64,000 bases of DNA from Elephas maximus indicus (GCF_024166365.1 NC_064835.1:61670607-61734606), one strand, 5' to 3'. Counted from the stretch's first letter, positions 12,601 through 21,770 are shown. Program-made: numbers and translations. Notes: generated by a model from the sequence alone, not told the origin.

Positions 12601-14604
12601 CCAGGTCCCCTTGGTTATATTGAAGAGGAAAGAAACCAAAGATGGTAGAAAACAAAATTCAAACTTAAACCTCTGCCTCCAAAGTTCATTTTTCTCTGTA
12701 TCTCACTGTGTCCTAGACTATCCTACTATCCGCCAGATGTACATTGCTGAAACCTGAAACTTGTGATATGAAAAACTCTCACACCAACCTTAAAGAAAAA
12801 AAAAAAGATATTGCCTTACATTTATGAAGCCAGCAGTAATCAAAGCAATACCTCCCAAGAGCTGTAAATACCAGATGTGCAGAACAGATAATATGTTTTG
12901 CTTCAGAAATGTGGAAGCTTACTTTGTCATTCAGAAACGGAAAGTGAAAGAGTATTTGTTCCTGGAGGGTGAGCAAACTGCTCCAGTTTTTTACATGACG
13001 AATTAAAGGATTTTTATAAATCTCTTTTCAATCATGAAAGCCTATGACCTGACTGGTCCACAGGCACATTTGGTCAGCAGTCAAAAAAGGGTTCGGGGTG
13101 GGGAGGAGAAGGGGCAATAATAAAAGATGGGGTTTTTGGAAAGGCAGGTCAGGGTCAGACCGAGAAAAGCTTGAATGTCAAGTCTTCCTTCAAGAACACA
13201 TTAATCCACATTCTATTTTCCAACAGCATCCTGGAAATGTCTCCTACGGAACTTTTACACTGAGTGGAAATTGTGCCTGTCTTCTGCTCCTAAACAGGTA
13301 CGTGAGTTCCACCAAGGAAAGAAAAGCTTTTATTCATCTCTGAATTCCCACAGTACCGCAGCCCTGGTACTCAGTAAGAGTTCAGTAAACGTTTGCTGAA
13401 AAAAGGGACTGCTTAGGACTCTGGCACTAGAAAGACTCTAAAGGTTGACGAAGCAGAGTGCATAGATTTGGGGAGAGAAATAACAGCCCCCCCCCCAAGA
13501 CTCTCCAACCTAGGTTTAAGAACGGGAGCTTGAGGTCCAGAAAGACCAGGAAAAAAACCTATAGCGTCTCTAAACCGGTAGCTGTCGAGTCGACTCCGAC
13601 CCATAGCGACCCTAAAGGACAGAGTAGAGATGCCCCATAACGTTTCTTAGCGACTAGTGGGTTTGAACTGCGGACCTTTCGGTTAGCAGCTGCAGCTCTT
13701 AACCACTGCGCCACCCAGGCTCCACTGCATCTCGAGAGAAAGGTAAAAAGAGCTTTCCTTCTTCTCTTGCTGGGTATTTATCACCTCATTTACTTCTGCC
13801 CGGCACTATCCAGCACAGAGTGGGGTCTGCAGTCTAAGCCCTGGCGACCACGGTACATTTATTCTCTTGAGGGGCGAGAGGGACGCTGGAAGAGCAGCGC
13901 GAGCCCCACCCACCTCCCGGCGGTGGAGGGAAGTGCGGGTACCCAGCCAGCAAGCCGGCAAGGGGATTTCATCAGACTGCACCCATGCCCTCCGCCGCTA
14001 GGGTCCCGGGAAGGAACCGCAGGCTGAAGGCTGCTCATATCAGACCCTTCCCAGCGCTTGTGAAAGCGCCCCTCTGCCTTCTCCAAGGCAAGTCTCGGCG
14101 TTACAGCCAAGGGAGGCCGGTAGGCTCTGGCCCAACTCTTCACCTTCCTGTGTCGCCACTACATCCAGACGTCCCACGCACCAGCCGCCTGCGCCTCTGC
14201 GCTGCACGGTCAGCGCCGTCCGGCCGGCGGACTGGCCCGGAGACAGAAGGACGCCCCAGCCCCGAGGGAGACCCGCTCCTCCGAGAGGCGAGTTCAGGGT
14301 ACCCGCCCTCCGCGCTGAGCCAGCGTCCAAGCCGCGGGCTGCTGCCGCGCTCGGCTGCCACGTCGCCCCGCCACCCGCCTCGGCGGCCACCACCACCCGG
14401 AGCTGAGACCCTCAAGAAGAACACCCCTCGGAGCCCCTCGGGAAGCCGTCGCCTTCCGCTCTCCCCGACTTTCCGCTTTCATTCAGCTCCTCGACCCTCT
14501 TACCGCACTGCCGACAGGTGGAGGGAGCGACAGTGGGGGCGGCAGCTCTGCGCCGGCCGGAGTAGCCGGGCGGCAAATGTTGCCACCAGCGAGAGCACAG
14601 CCAT
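713..14604 (-). CDS. MTHFD2: MTHFD2, mitochondrial methylenetetrahydrofolate dehydrogenase/cyclohydrolase (coding exons 1-7 of 8)
   Basis: Family knowledge: this mitochondrial enzyme uses NAD+ with Mg2+ and phosphate to oxidise 5,10-methylene-THF and then hydrolyses the methenyl form to 10-formyl-THF in one-carbon metabolism. Seen: spliced exons 14604-14504, 6220-6036, 3859-3737, 3338-3186, 2531-2424, 1455-1363 and 838-713 give 889 coding bases, or 296 codons plus one base, all with GT-AG introns and a continuous frame. Residues 1-34 are Arg-rich without acidic residues, as expected for a mitochondrial presequence. Tyr84 and Lys88 (YVLNKT), Gln132 (VQLPLP), Asp155, Arg201 (AGRSKNVG) and Arg233 (SHRYTP) fall at the numbers known for the active, folate and phosphate sites of the human enzyme. 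The final exon, including the PGGVGP motif, is beyond base 1. Identity is by recalled similarity to human MTHFD2 plus the neighbouring MOB1A; the paralogue MTHFD2L is less likely. Confidence 0.96.
972..1141 (+). repeat. AfroSINE, short form
   Basis: Full head, body and T-rich tail, in MTHFD2 intron 6. Confidence 0.88.
1363..1455 (-). CDS. MTHFD2: MTHFD2 coding exon 6
   Basis: This 93-base exon runs from an acceptor ending cacag to donor GCAG|gtgaga. It encodes [18 protein letters not shown] through ADIVVSAA and includes Arg233. Phase 1 at both ends. Confidence 0.95.
2424..2531 (-). CDS. MTHFD2: MTHFD2 coding exon 5
   Basis: This 108-base exon runs from acceptor ttttcttag to donor GGAG|gtaaag. 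It encodes [19 protein letters not shown] through [11 protein letters not shown] and carries Arg201 of the Rossmann-type dinucleotide and phosphate site. Phase 1 at both ends. Confidence 0.96.
2678..2909 (-). repeat. AfroSINE, long form, with target duplication
   Basis: The long form retains the segment with aagcagactgccaggc. CTTGCTACACA flanks it at 2678-2688 and 2899-2909. It lies in MTHFD2 intron 4. Confidence 0.88.
3186..3338 (-). CDS. MTHFD2: MTHFD2 coding exon 4
   Basis: This 153-base exon runs from acceptor tttctttttcag to donor ACCG|gtaggt. It encodes [20 protein letters not shown] through [12 protein letters not shown], with Asp155 and the PATPWG substrate-pocket segment. Phase 1 at both ends; only 398 bases of intron separate it from exon 3. 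Confidence 0.96.
3737..3859 (-). CDS. MTHFD2: MTHFD2 coding exon 3
   Basis: This 123-base exon runs from acceptor ctcataatag to donor CCGG|gtgagt. It encodes [19 protein letters not shown] through [10 protein letters not shown], which matches the first PROSITE-type signature of tetrahydrofolate dehydrogenase/cyclohydrolases and includes Gln132. It is phase 1 at both ends. Confidence 0.96.
4080..4210 (-). repeat. MIR fragment
   Basis: Reverse complement of the MIR core: ttttacagacaaggagactg then agaggttaaataac, ending before ccatgctacct. Confidence 0.65.
4553..5335 (-). mobile_element. L1 3'-UTR fragment, antisense
   Basis: The segment ggtagccaggcaccacctag near 5239 recurs at about 48452-48472 in a similar antisense L1 tail. 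A SINE splits it at 4932-5142. It lies in MTHFD2 intron 2. Confidence 0.6.
4924..5150 (-). repeat. AfroSINE, long form, with target duplication
   Basis: AGGTCCAG repeats at 4924-4931 and 5143-5150 around a long-form copy with gaagcagactgccac. Confidence 0.87.
5777..5945 (-). mobile_element. Short L1 tail, antisense
   Basis: A T-run is followed by aattgtgctttaggtgaaag, the shared L1 3' terminus of this genome. It ends about 90 bases from MTHFD2 exon 2. Confidence 0.65.
6036..6220 (-). CDS. MTHFD2: MTHFD2 coding exon 2
   Basis: This exon runs from the acceptor ccttttgtag to a GTGG|gtacgt donor. It encodes [13 protein letters not shown] through [10 protein letters not shown] and contains the catalytic lysine of the YVLNK motif. 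It is 185 bases, entering in phase 2 and leaving in phase 1. Flanking intron holds an L1 tail downstream (below 5940) and a T-run upstream. Confidence 0.96.
6462..6575 (-). repeat. MIR fragment
   Basis: gctcagagaatttaag then ggctcttaaccactacacc is a reverse-complement MIR pattern. Confidence 0.55.
6606..6640. repeat. (TG)n microsatellite
   Basis: About 17 perfect TG units. Confidence 0.95.
6667..7977 (+). repeat. AfroSINE, long form, split by an L1 and with its own target duplication
   Basis: SINE halves are 6678-6803 and 7870-7966. TTTGACCCCTT flanks the whole unit at 6667-6677 and 7967-7977. The halves meet at gattacagccttgga, duplicated by the L1 insertion. It is in MTHFD2 intron 1. Confidence 0.92.
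6804..7869 (+). mobile_element. 5'-truncated L1 inserted into a SINE
   Basis: The element holds L1 3'-UTR sequence (ggggtcttaaaagcttgcaa near 7210) and ends in an A-rich tail. It is bounded by the 15-base duplication GATTACAGCCTTGGA at 6789-6803 and 7870-7884. No ORF2 remains. Confidence 0.88.
7990..8910. other. Unassigned MTHFD2 intron 1 sequence
   Basis: I recognise no repeat or exon. A run of ten Cs lies near 8281. The open frames at 8154-8560 lack similarity I know and are not supported. Confidence 0.5.
8916..9114 (-). repeat. AfroSINE, long form, diverged
   Basis: Head and body are recognisable (caccactcagagtctcc on plus) with many substitutions. Confidence 0.75.
9265..9331 (-). repeat. 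AfroSINE 3' fragment
   Basis: Only the tail and gactcataacgaccctac segment are present. Confidence 0.75.
9676..9930 (+). mobile_element. L1 3'-end fragment
   Basis: ctatctatatgggatcaa, gagtttatgttaatgggg-like sequence and caacaacaacaaaaa match the L1 tail at 42210-42440. Confidence 0.7.
10071..10236 (+). repeat. AfroSINE, short form
   Basis: Nearly intact, with A-box-like and B-box-like tRNA motifs (ggcagttcgaatctgccagg). Confidence 0.9.
10256..10310. repeat. TG/TA microsatellite
   Basis: TGTG and TATA dinucleotides run directly into the next SINE. Confidence 0.9.
10311..10458 (+). repeat. AfroSINE, short form
   Basis: Head to tail present with a small deletion at the ctctgtcctatagg segment. 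Confidence 0.87.
10455..10857. mobile_element. Tigger-like DNA transposon, non-autonomous
   Basis: Inverted ends gcagtccccgg and ccaggggactgcc bound 400 AT-rich bases without coding capacity. Sequence after the right end is TA. A related copy is at 50683-51042. Confidence 0.6.
10870..11530. other. Unassigned MTHFD2 intron 1 sequence
   Basis: AT-rich sequence with no exon or repeat that I recognise. Confidence 0.45.
11540..12047 (-). mobile_element. Ancient LTR-like interspersed repeat, antisense
   Basis: Opens with tgctgctataatagaaatac, continues acaaagagaaatttatttt and closes with ggcacaattcaaccc, a layout of a common mammalian repeat whose class I cannot fix. Related sequence lies near 62620-62700. 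Confidence 0.5.
12124..12163 (+). repeat. AfroSINE tail fragment
   Basis: Only gagtcagaatcgacttgatg and the following T-rich tail remain. Confidence 0.6.
12239..12429 (+). repeat. AfroSINE, long form, diverged
   Basis: cagctgctaactgaaaggtt head, cagaagaaaagcctggcaat middle and eroded tail. Confidence 0.75.
12430..12621 (-). repeat. AfroSINE, short form, with target duplication
   Basis: TTGGTTATATT at 12430-12440 and 12611-12621 flanks the copy. It landed in the tail of the SINE just before it. Confidence 0.9.
12625..13570. other. Unassigned MTHFD2 intron 1 sequence
   Basis: No exon seen. A weak MIR/L2-like patch (tcagtaagagttcagtaaac) lies near 13370. A run of nine Cs lies near 13489. Confidence 0.45.
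13575..13724 (-). repeat. AfroSINE, short form
   Basis: Complement gives the cagtggttaagagctgcagc head. It lies about 140 bases before the CpG island. Confidence 0.87.
13966..13974 (-). promoter_or_regulatory. Candidate C/EBP-ATF response element (ATF4 type) in MTHFD2 intron 1
   Basis: The minus strand reads TGATGAAAT, which fits the TGATGNAAN core of ATF4-bound elements. It lies about 530 bases downstream of exon 1 inside the CpG island. MTHFD2 is a known ATF4-responsive gene, so the position is plausible, but a nine-base match can occur by chance. Confidence 0.35.
14504..14604 (-). CDS. MTHFD2: MTHFD2 coding exon 1 (start codon and mitochondrial presequence)
   Basis: The start codon is at 14604-14602 with G at -3 and G at +4. 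The exon encodes 33 codons plus two bases, ending in CG before a gtaaga donor at 14503. The peptide begins [10 protein letters not shown] and reaches SAVR. It has the same length as the human presequence but is clearly diverged from it, as targeting peptides often are. This exon matches no long single-frame ORF, so it was found by reading the reverse strand inside the CpG island. Confidence 0.93.
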
Positions 14605-14954
14605 GACCGGTTCGGAGCCCGCGCCGGGAGAGAAGCAGACGCGCGAGCCGCGCAGTTATACCGCGGCCGCGTGGAGGGCCCCGCCCCTGCCAGCGCCCAT
14701 TGGTCTCTGCTCCCCTCCGCTGCTGTCTGTTGGGCTGCTGGAACTGAAGCAGCCAATCGGTTGTCCTCATTAAACGTCAGCGAAGTCCCGTAAAGCCTTG
14801 CTTATGATTGGAGCAGGAGGAGCAAAGAGCGAAGCCCTGGCAGGCTCTAGTGCCTTGGTAGCCTGCCACGATTGGCTGCGGAAGGCAAGCCCCTGCCTGA
14901 CGCAGCTGCTGTCACCGAAGCCGGGCCAACACAGGTGAGATTTCGTTCATTCAT

Positions 14955-15025
14955 TGATTGAACGGATATGAACGTCTACCGTGTGCCAGGCACTCAGCTA
15001 GACACTGTAAAGGGCGGACAAAAAG
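14955..15025 (+). repeat. L2/MIR-like fragment
   Basis: cattcattgattgaacgg then gtgccaggcactcagctaga fits an ancient interspersed repeat. It lies in the intergenic region next to the MTHFD2 promoter. Confidence 0.5.
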
Positions 15026-15027
15026 AC

Positions 15028-15211
15028 AAAGCCAAATCCACTGTCGCAGAGTCCATTCCGACTCACAGCCACCGCAGTAGGACTGCCCCGTAGGGTTTCC
15101 AATGCTGCAAATCTTTACCAAAGCAGACTGCCCCATCTTTCTCCCACTCCAACCGCTGACCTTTTAGTTAGCAGCCGAGCGCTTTAACCACTGCGCCACC
15201 AGGGCTACCTG
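15028..15211 (-). repeat. AfroSINE, long form
   Basis: Long-form segment aagcagactgccccatc present; intergenic. Confidence 0.85.
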
Positions 15212-15214
15212 GCA

Positions 15215-16005
15215 GATAGAATAACCCAGTGCCGTCGAAATACCAACTAACAAATGTAGAGGAAGGACGGAGTTAGAAAATCACCATTTTGCCAAATTAT
15301 AGTAAAAATTGGGGAATTACCAATGAGTGTCAAAATAACTGGGTGAGAGTTTGACGAGGAACAGGATATTTGCATATAGGGTCGCTAGGTTTAGCAAACA
15401 AAGATACAAGGTGCTCAGTTAAATCTGAATTTCAGATACCAAACAATTTTGGGGAGACATACAAAAAAAGAAAAAAAAGTATTCGTTGTTTATCTGAAAT
15501 TCAGATTCAACTGGGAGTCCTATACATTATCCTGCAGCCCTATTTACATAATTTCAAAGCATCTTCCTCACAAAATACTAATTACAAAGGGGACAAATGG
15601 TAAGTTTACAGTGGCAAAACCTGACAGACATCTTCTTAACCAAGTGGTCAAAGTTAGCACCAGTAATGGGACAGACACATGTCATGTGCCTCCTGATATG
15701 ATGCTCTGAGAACACACCACTTCATGACTTTTGACAAGTCTGAAAATTTGATGACGTGAAGTTTCTAAACCATTTGGTCTCCTGTCACAGTTTCTCATTT
15801 TCACATTGAGAAGAGAGATAACAGACCTGGAATATTTAAACAGCCCAGGAAAAAAGCCATATTCCTGAAATGTTGGAACAAGCTAATAGATTTTAATCTA
15901 ATCATGCAGAAATACCAGGCAAGCCCAAACTGAAACACATTCTCCAGGTAATCTGCATTCTTCAAAAATATCAAGGTGGTCAAAGACAAAAAAAATGAGC
16001 TATTC
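15215..16005. other. Intergenic sequence, mostly unassigned
   Basis: No gene seen. tctgaatttcagata (15424) and tctgaaattcagatt (15493) form an imperfect inverted pair around an A-rich spacer. Confidence 0.45.
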
Positions 16006-16010
16006 TAGAA

Positions 16011-16045
16011 TCGACTCAACGGCAGTAGGTTTTAGTGGTAGTGGG
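16011..16045 (+). repeat. AfroSINE tail fragment
   Basis: atcgactcaacggcagtagg is a SINE 3' remnant. Confidence 0.55.
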
Positions 16046-16499
16046 TATTCTAGATTAAAGCAGTGTGTGATTCTGGATTGAATTCTTGCCCAAAAACTTT
16101 TTATCTTTCTTTTTTCTCTTTTGCTATAAAGGACATTATAGGACAATTGGTAAAATATGAATAAGGTCTTCAGGGCAGCTAATTGCTTTGTATCAATGTT
16201 AATTTCCTGATTTAGATGACCATACTTGGTTATGTACTGCGATTATGTAAGAGAATGTACTTGCTTATAGAGATAAAGGGACATCATGTCTGCAACTTGC
16301 TTTCAAGTGGCTCAAAATAATAATAATAATATGTATATATTATTATTTATGTATATATAAAGAGAAACTGATAAAGCAAATGGCAAATATAAAATGTTAA
16401 CAACTGGGAGATATAGGCAAAGAGTGTACAAGTGTTCTTTGAACTTTTCTTTATGTGTGAAATTATTCCAAACTTAAAAAAAAAAAAAAGCAAGATTTC

Positions 16500-17735
16500 A
16501 GCCAAGGCTGATCCCTATGAGGTGGAGGTCAGACATACCTCCACTCTCCAAACTTTTTACCAAGTCTGACACCAGCTGTCCCTCCCATGACACTCTCTAC
16601 TTTCTGGGTTCAATAATCCATTGCAATGGCCACACTGAACTCACAGACCATACTTACAGTTAAGTGGTTTATTAAGGAACAAGGTAGACCTTGGGATCAA
16701 GATTGACAGGCTACAACTCAGGATCAGGATCAGGGAGCATGTAGACAAAGTCTCCCTTCTTCAGTACAGGACAGCTCTCTCAGCTCCTCTTGACCACACA
16801 GGCTTCCTCTCAGCCCCCTGAGAACAGGCCCCTCTTGGCCTTGCTGCCTGTCACCAAAGGCTCTGCCACTGAGCCTCTTCTGGGCCTCTCACTGTCCTCA
16901 GTGTTACAGCCCTTGACCTGTGTTACAGCTCTTTTAGGAGGCTCCTTGCCTTCTCTCTTCTTCTTTCTGTTTCAAAAACCTAAGTGTGGTTGTCTACTTA
17001 TACAGTCATCTCTCAGTATCTCTGGGGGATTAGTTCCAGGGCCCCTGCAGATCACAAAATCTGCAGATGCTCAAGTCCCTTATATAAAATGGTATAGTAT
17101 TTGCATATAACTTACGCACATCTTCCTGTATACTTTAAATCACCTGTAGATTACTTATAATACCTAACACAATGCAAATGTTATATAAATAGTTGTTATA
17201 CTTTATTGTTTAGGGAATAATGACAAGAAAGTAAAGTTGGATTTTTTTTCCAAATATTTTTTATCCTCGGTTGAATGCGCTGAACCTGTGGATATGGACA
17301 GCCTACTGGGCCAACTGTATACACAAACTCCACATCAATTTCAAGGCATGGCGCTCCCACCAGGGCCACAAACTGACCAATCACCTCTCGGTAGGCCGAG
17401 ACACTTTATTTGCATAGTAGGCTACAGATACTTAATTTGCATAGTCTACTGACCAATCCCTATAAGATGCATACCAATCAGGGCAGGCTGCAGCCCAGGA
17501 CCAGAAAAAAAAGCATCAAGCCAAGTTGTTTACAGCTTTCCCAGGAAATGTAACAAACTCTGTGGGGTAGAAAACTAGGGCAAAAGTAACTACTCAGGGC
17601 CCAGGGGAAAAATCTCTCCAGCTGTTTTTCCCAAAGAACCAAGTCAGAAGGCCACATAAAGGGACTTATTTCACCACACCCAGCAAGCCATGGTGAGAAT
17701 GGGTACAAGCTTTACAGGTCCATTCATGTCGCAGA
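16500..17735 (-). mobile_element. Possible LTR-derived block split by a DNA transposon
   Basis: tggtttattaagg, several ccaatca motifs and atttgcatag repeats suggest an antisense retroviral LTR, with the Tigger-like copy at 17004-17322 inside it. The assignment is tentative; no retroviral coding sequence is present. Confidence 0.35.
17004..17322 (+). mobile_element. Tigger (pogo)-type DNA transposon, non-autonomous
   Basis: The left end reads cagtcatctctcagtatctc and the right end ggccaactgta, with the internal ttatataaaatggtatagta and gtttagggaataatgacaag motifs of a common mammalian Tigger-type element. Confidence 0.65.
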
Positions 17736-17779
17736 AGAGGGAAAGGAGCCAGACATGACCTACTTTTGTAACTGAATGC

Positions 17780-18330
17780 AGGTTCTTGTCCTGTTAGCCG
17801 ATCAAAATAAGACATACGCCACCAATTGCAAGGGAAACAGAAAGTGGGAATTTATTGTTTGTGCAAATAAGGAGCAACATGGGGCCTAGCAGCCAAAAGA
17901 CTACAGCTCCCTGCTCCAGGGGAGCTGGGAGCTTTTATGTCCTCAAGTCCCCAGGGGGCACAGATTGGCACCTGAAATCTGAAACCCCGAGCCCTCCCAT
18001 GCCCAAATTTGAGATCCAGGTGCTGAGTCATGTTGCAAAGAAAGTCCGCATTGTGGGACTTCTCATTTTGCAAAGGGGCTCAGATGCTGCAGTGCGCTGG
18101 AGAATATCTTCCCCTCCAGCAAAGCTCAGGTTCAGGGTCAGGCAAGAGCATATATGCTGGTTCCCGAATGCACACAGTTCTGGTGCCAAATTCAAACCAC
18201 GGCGTGGTCAGGCCAAACCCGGGTTAGAGACTGCAGCTTGGCAGGCAGGGAATGGAAAAGGAGGGGGGAACCCTGGCAGAGCGGGGAAGCTTTGGTGGAG
18301 GCTTCACTTTTAAGAAACCTCACTCCCTCA
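17780..18330 (-). mobile_element. Possible solo LTR, antisense
   Basis: gtgggaatttattgtttg would be a complementary AATAAA region, followed by GC-richer promoter-like sequence. No flanking duplication was identified. The open frame 17855-18313 (152 codons) lacks known similarity. Confidence 0.3.
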
Positions 18331-18339
18331 CCCTCCTGA

Positions 18340-19440
18340 AAATTCTGAGAAATCCTATTTTCCAAAAATATGAATTCTCCAGAGTGAAACCATGAGAACA
18401 TAATAATATATTTTTAATGTATTTAAGAAAAGGATTTGCTTCTATGATCCCGTAGTATTAGACTGAAATACCATTTGGTTAACAAAAGTCTGTTACACTC
18501 CAATCTTTAGTCCAAATTCTGTAGGGTTGAGGTGTGCAGGCCCTTCTACATGCCAGGCCCAACTAGCTTTTCTGCTTACTCTTTCTTTGCCTTGCCCTTA
18601 CTGATCCAAAAAAAAAACTGCTATATATCCCTCAAGGCTCCACCCTTGGACTCCCTGCCTTGGAGTTTTGGTTCTAACCCTCCACTTTAAGTGGGCTTGA
18701 ATGTTTCATAGACACATAAGAAAGAATTGAGAACACACACAGACAAAATAGCTTAAAAATACAAATGGATGAGAGATAACTGATAGGCAGGGGAGGCCCT
18801 GGCAATGGAACCCACAGAGGAAGAAGCTATGTCTGGATGGAACCACAGAGCTTAGAACACCAAACCATTCCACAGACTGCTCAAAATTCTACTGTAACTG
18901 ACTCATCTGAATAAATCAAGGAGTTTTATCATCTCAAGCACTTTCTAAGTAAGGATTGTGCCTGGCACTGAAGTTTCACCCCTCATAAACCAGACAGCTT
19001 ATAATCAGTCAACATAAACCGGTATAGTCACACTCATTATAATACTGAAATATTTCTGTACCAATTGCTATAATCTGCTCCCAAGCCCCTACCTTGCCCC
19101 AGACCCTTTCCAAGACCCCAAGATCTCCCTGCCATCTAGAAACTAAAGAATTGACACCTGGAACATCAGGGACTCCACCACCCACTTCCATAGTAGGCCA
19201 ATGTGTGCCATGCTCAACGCCATACCACACCTCCTGAATTTCTCTCATCTCAGAACATACTAATTCTTGGCCAAGGTGCCTTCTATTTCAACACCACTGA
19301 AGTAGATAGCACTAAGGCAGCGCAGCCCAGCCTCTGATACACCCAGCCAGAGGAAGCTATGCCTTTTTCTTACTACAAAACAATCTATAGTTTTTGTTTA
19401 AAATATACACACATATGCACTGAAAACTACAAAACAGACT
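18340..19440. other. Unassigned intergenic sequence
   Basis: No gene or clear repeat that I recognise before the RPL32 retrocopy. Confidence 0.45.
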
Positions 19441-19485
19441 AAGAGGCAAAAACAAAAGGCATCTCCATTCAAAAACACCCAGGAC

Positions 19486-19996
<511 letters not shown>

Positions 19997-20111
19997 AAAA
20001 GGCATTGTACTAGGAACTGAGGATATAAAAAGTGGAGTAGAAGCAAACTCGTCCTAAATAGGTTTCTAGACTGGTGAGGTGGAAGGCAAATCCTGCCAGC
20101 AGTTGGGTGGA

Positions 20112-20161
20112 TAAGTAAGCATAATTAAACTGGTGCGTACTGTGCTTACTGGTTAATATGC
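20112..20161 (+). repeat. Short dispersed repeat, copy 1
   Basis: agtaagcataattaaac then tgcgtactgtgcttactgg. A second copy lies at 20477-20530. Family unknown to me. Confidence 0.5.
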
Positions 20162-20164
20162 CCC

Positions 20165-20284
20165 TACGAGGAGGAGAAGGAGAAAGGAAGGAAGGGAGGA
20201 AGGAGGCAAGGCAGACAAGAAAGAAAACAGAGAGAGAAGGAATGGGGAGAAGGAAGGAAGAAACGAAGGGGAAAAAAAGAGGTA
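20165..20284. repeat. Purine-rich low-complexity tract
   Basis: About 120 bases are almost wholly A and G (gga, aagg and aaag units). Confidence 0.92.
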
Positions 20285-20476
20285 AGCTTGTGAGAGTATA
20301 AACTTCAAAGAGATTCCATTTCCTTAAGTATTCTATAAATCTTGTCGGGGTTTCCCTGTTCGGCATTCTGGGCTACCACATTCTGCCAAATGCCCTGTCT
20401 TCAGTTGGACAGAACTCAACAATTTCACTACATCAAAGATCTGGTGAATAGAAGGTGAAATTGTTCACTACAAATT

Positions 20477-20530
20477 AGTGAATCAGCACAATTAAACCCA
20501 TGCGTACCTTGCTTATTGGGTAATCTGCCT
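20477..20530 (+). repeat. Short dispersed repeat, copy 2
   Basis: gtgaatcagcacaattaaac then tgcgtaccttgcttattggg resembles 20112-20161 and runs into a C/T-rich tract. Confidence 0.5.
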
Positions 20531-20534
20531 CCTC

Positions 20535-20930
20535 CTCCTTTTTCTTCTTTTTACCTGCTGAAAAGAACTTGTATCAAATTCTTACCACTGAGAAAAATTT
20601 TATATGCTTTTTAAAAGGATAAAGATGCTTTTTTACAAAAGTGCTTAAAATAAGGGATTCTGCAGCAGTATCAAAAACTATTATGAAGAATATTGTTCAT
20701 CTTCCTTAACATCAACACTTAGATGCCAAACCATCATGCTTTGGTTTATTGCCTCCTTACAATTAATTAAAATAAACTAAAGCCTATATTTTATCATGAA
20801 AAAATAATTCTACATGCTTTCTATTTGTCCTGACTTCCTTAAAATCAAGATTACAGGTGGTAGTAATATCCAGGAGATGCCCTGCTGCAGAGAACAGCAT
20901 AACAGTATTTACTATGTGCCAGGAATTCTC
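20535..20930. other. Unassigned intergenic sequence
   Basis: AT-rich, no gene seen. Confidence 0.45.
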
Positions 20931-20934
20931 CTGG

Positions 20935-21105
20935 AAACCCTGGTGGTGTAGTGGTTAAGTGCTATGGCTGCCAACCAAAGGGTCGGCAGTTTGAATCCGC
21001 CAGGCGCTCCTTGGAAACTCTGTGGGGCAGTTCTACTCTGTCCTATAGAGTTGCTATGAGTCGGAATTGACTCGATGGCACTGGGTTTGGTTTTTTGGGT
21101 TTAGG
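20935..21105 (+). repeat. AfroSINE, short form
   Basis: Nearly intact copy with cgccaggcgctccttggaaa junction. Confidence 0.9.
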
Positions 21106-21235
21106 CATTGTTCTAAAGGGCTTTATGCTTAATAACGCGTTTAATCTTCACAATAACCCTGTAAAGTCTACTGTTATCCCCATTTTATAGATGAGGAAAC
21201 TGAGGCATGGAAAATATCATGATTTGCCAACTTGC
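21106..21235 (-). repeat. MIR fragment
   Basis: ttttatagatgaggaaactg is the reverse-complement MIR core. Confidence 0.7.
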
Positions 21236-21354
21236 TATTTGTAATTTGGCATTTGTAATTTTCAAATCCATCTCCTTTCTTTTTTAAGACACAGATCAAT
21301 AAAATTTGAAATGATCTTTAAGAGAAAGAATTCAACAATGTCAACTTCAGTTTC

Positions 21355-21515
21355 TGAGAGTAATAATAGCCAGCATGTAGCAGACACTGTTCTGAGTGTT
21401 TTACATGTATCATCTAATCCCCACATCTGTGCTATTATTATCCCTATTTTACAGATGAGGTACAGGGAGGTTAATATTGCCCTAGGTGCACAGCTAGTAA
21501 GTGGGAGAGTTAGGA
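21355..21515 (-). repeat. MIR, interrupted by a SINE
   Basis: ttttacagatgaggtacagg and gcacagctagtaagtgggag are MIR; the next SINE cuts in at 21516. Confidence 0.72.
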
Positions 21516-21685
21516 AGTTGTTGTTTTTAGCTGTCGTCGAGTCAGCCTCCTTGGTTTTAATCTTTATGGAAGCAAATCATCAGGTCTTCCTTCTGCGGAG
21601 CCCCTGGGTGGATTTGAACCGCCAAACTTTCAGTTACAAGCTGATGGCAAACTGTCTGCACCACCCAGGCTCCTTAGAGTTAGGA
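21506..21685 (-). repeat. AfroSINE, diverged, with target duplication in a MIR
   Basis: AGAGTTAGGA at 21506-21515 and 21676-21685 flanks a copy lacking its central part. Confidence 0.85.
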
Positions 21686-21699
21686 TAGAAAAGGTAAAT

Positions 21700-21770
21700 G
21701 GCAATATATGCATATATATATATATACACATATATGTACACATATACACGTGTATGTATGTGTATATGTA
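21700..21770. repeat. TA/CA microsatellite
   Basis: Mixed ATAT and ACAC/TGTG units. Confidence 0.9.

Larger units (their letters stand above)
13860..14770 (-). promoter_or_regulatory. MTHFD2: MTHFD2 CpG island and presumed promoter
   Basis: CpG-dense sequence surrounds exon 1 and extends about 650 bases into intron 1. On the minus strand upstream of the start codon there is a CCAAT box (ATTGG on plus at 14699-14703) and a weak TATA-like GGTATAAC around 14652-14659. Further ATTGG/CCAAT copies lie near 14753, 14805 and 14870. The transcription start is not fixed by sequence alone. Long open frames here are by-products of high GC. Confidence 0.75.

Noticed and set aside
13985-14773. 262-codon plus frame over the MTHFD2 CpG island
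   Set aside because: It is antisense to MTHFD2 exon 1, low complexity (Pro/Arg/Ser), and has no recognisable domain or splice context.
16790-17110. 106-codon open frame
   Set aside because: It crosses from an LTR-like block into a Tigger-type element and has no known similarity.
17855-18313. 152-codon open frame
   Set aside because: No domain, no splice signals that form a gene, and located in a possible antisense LTR.
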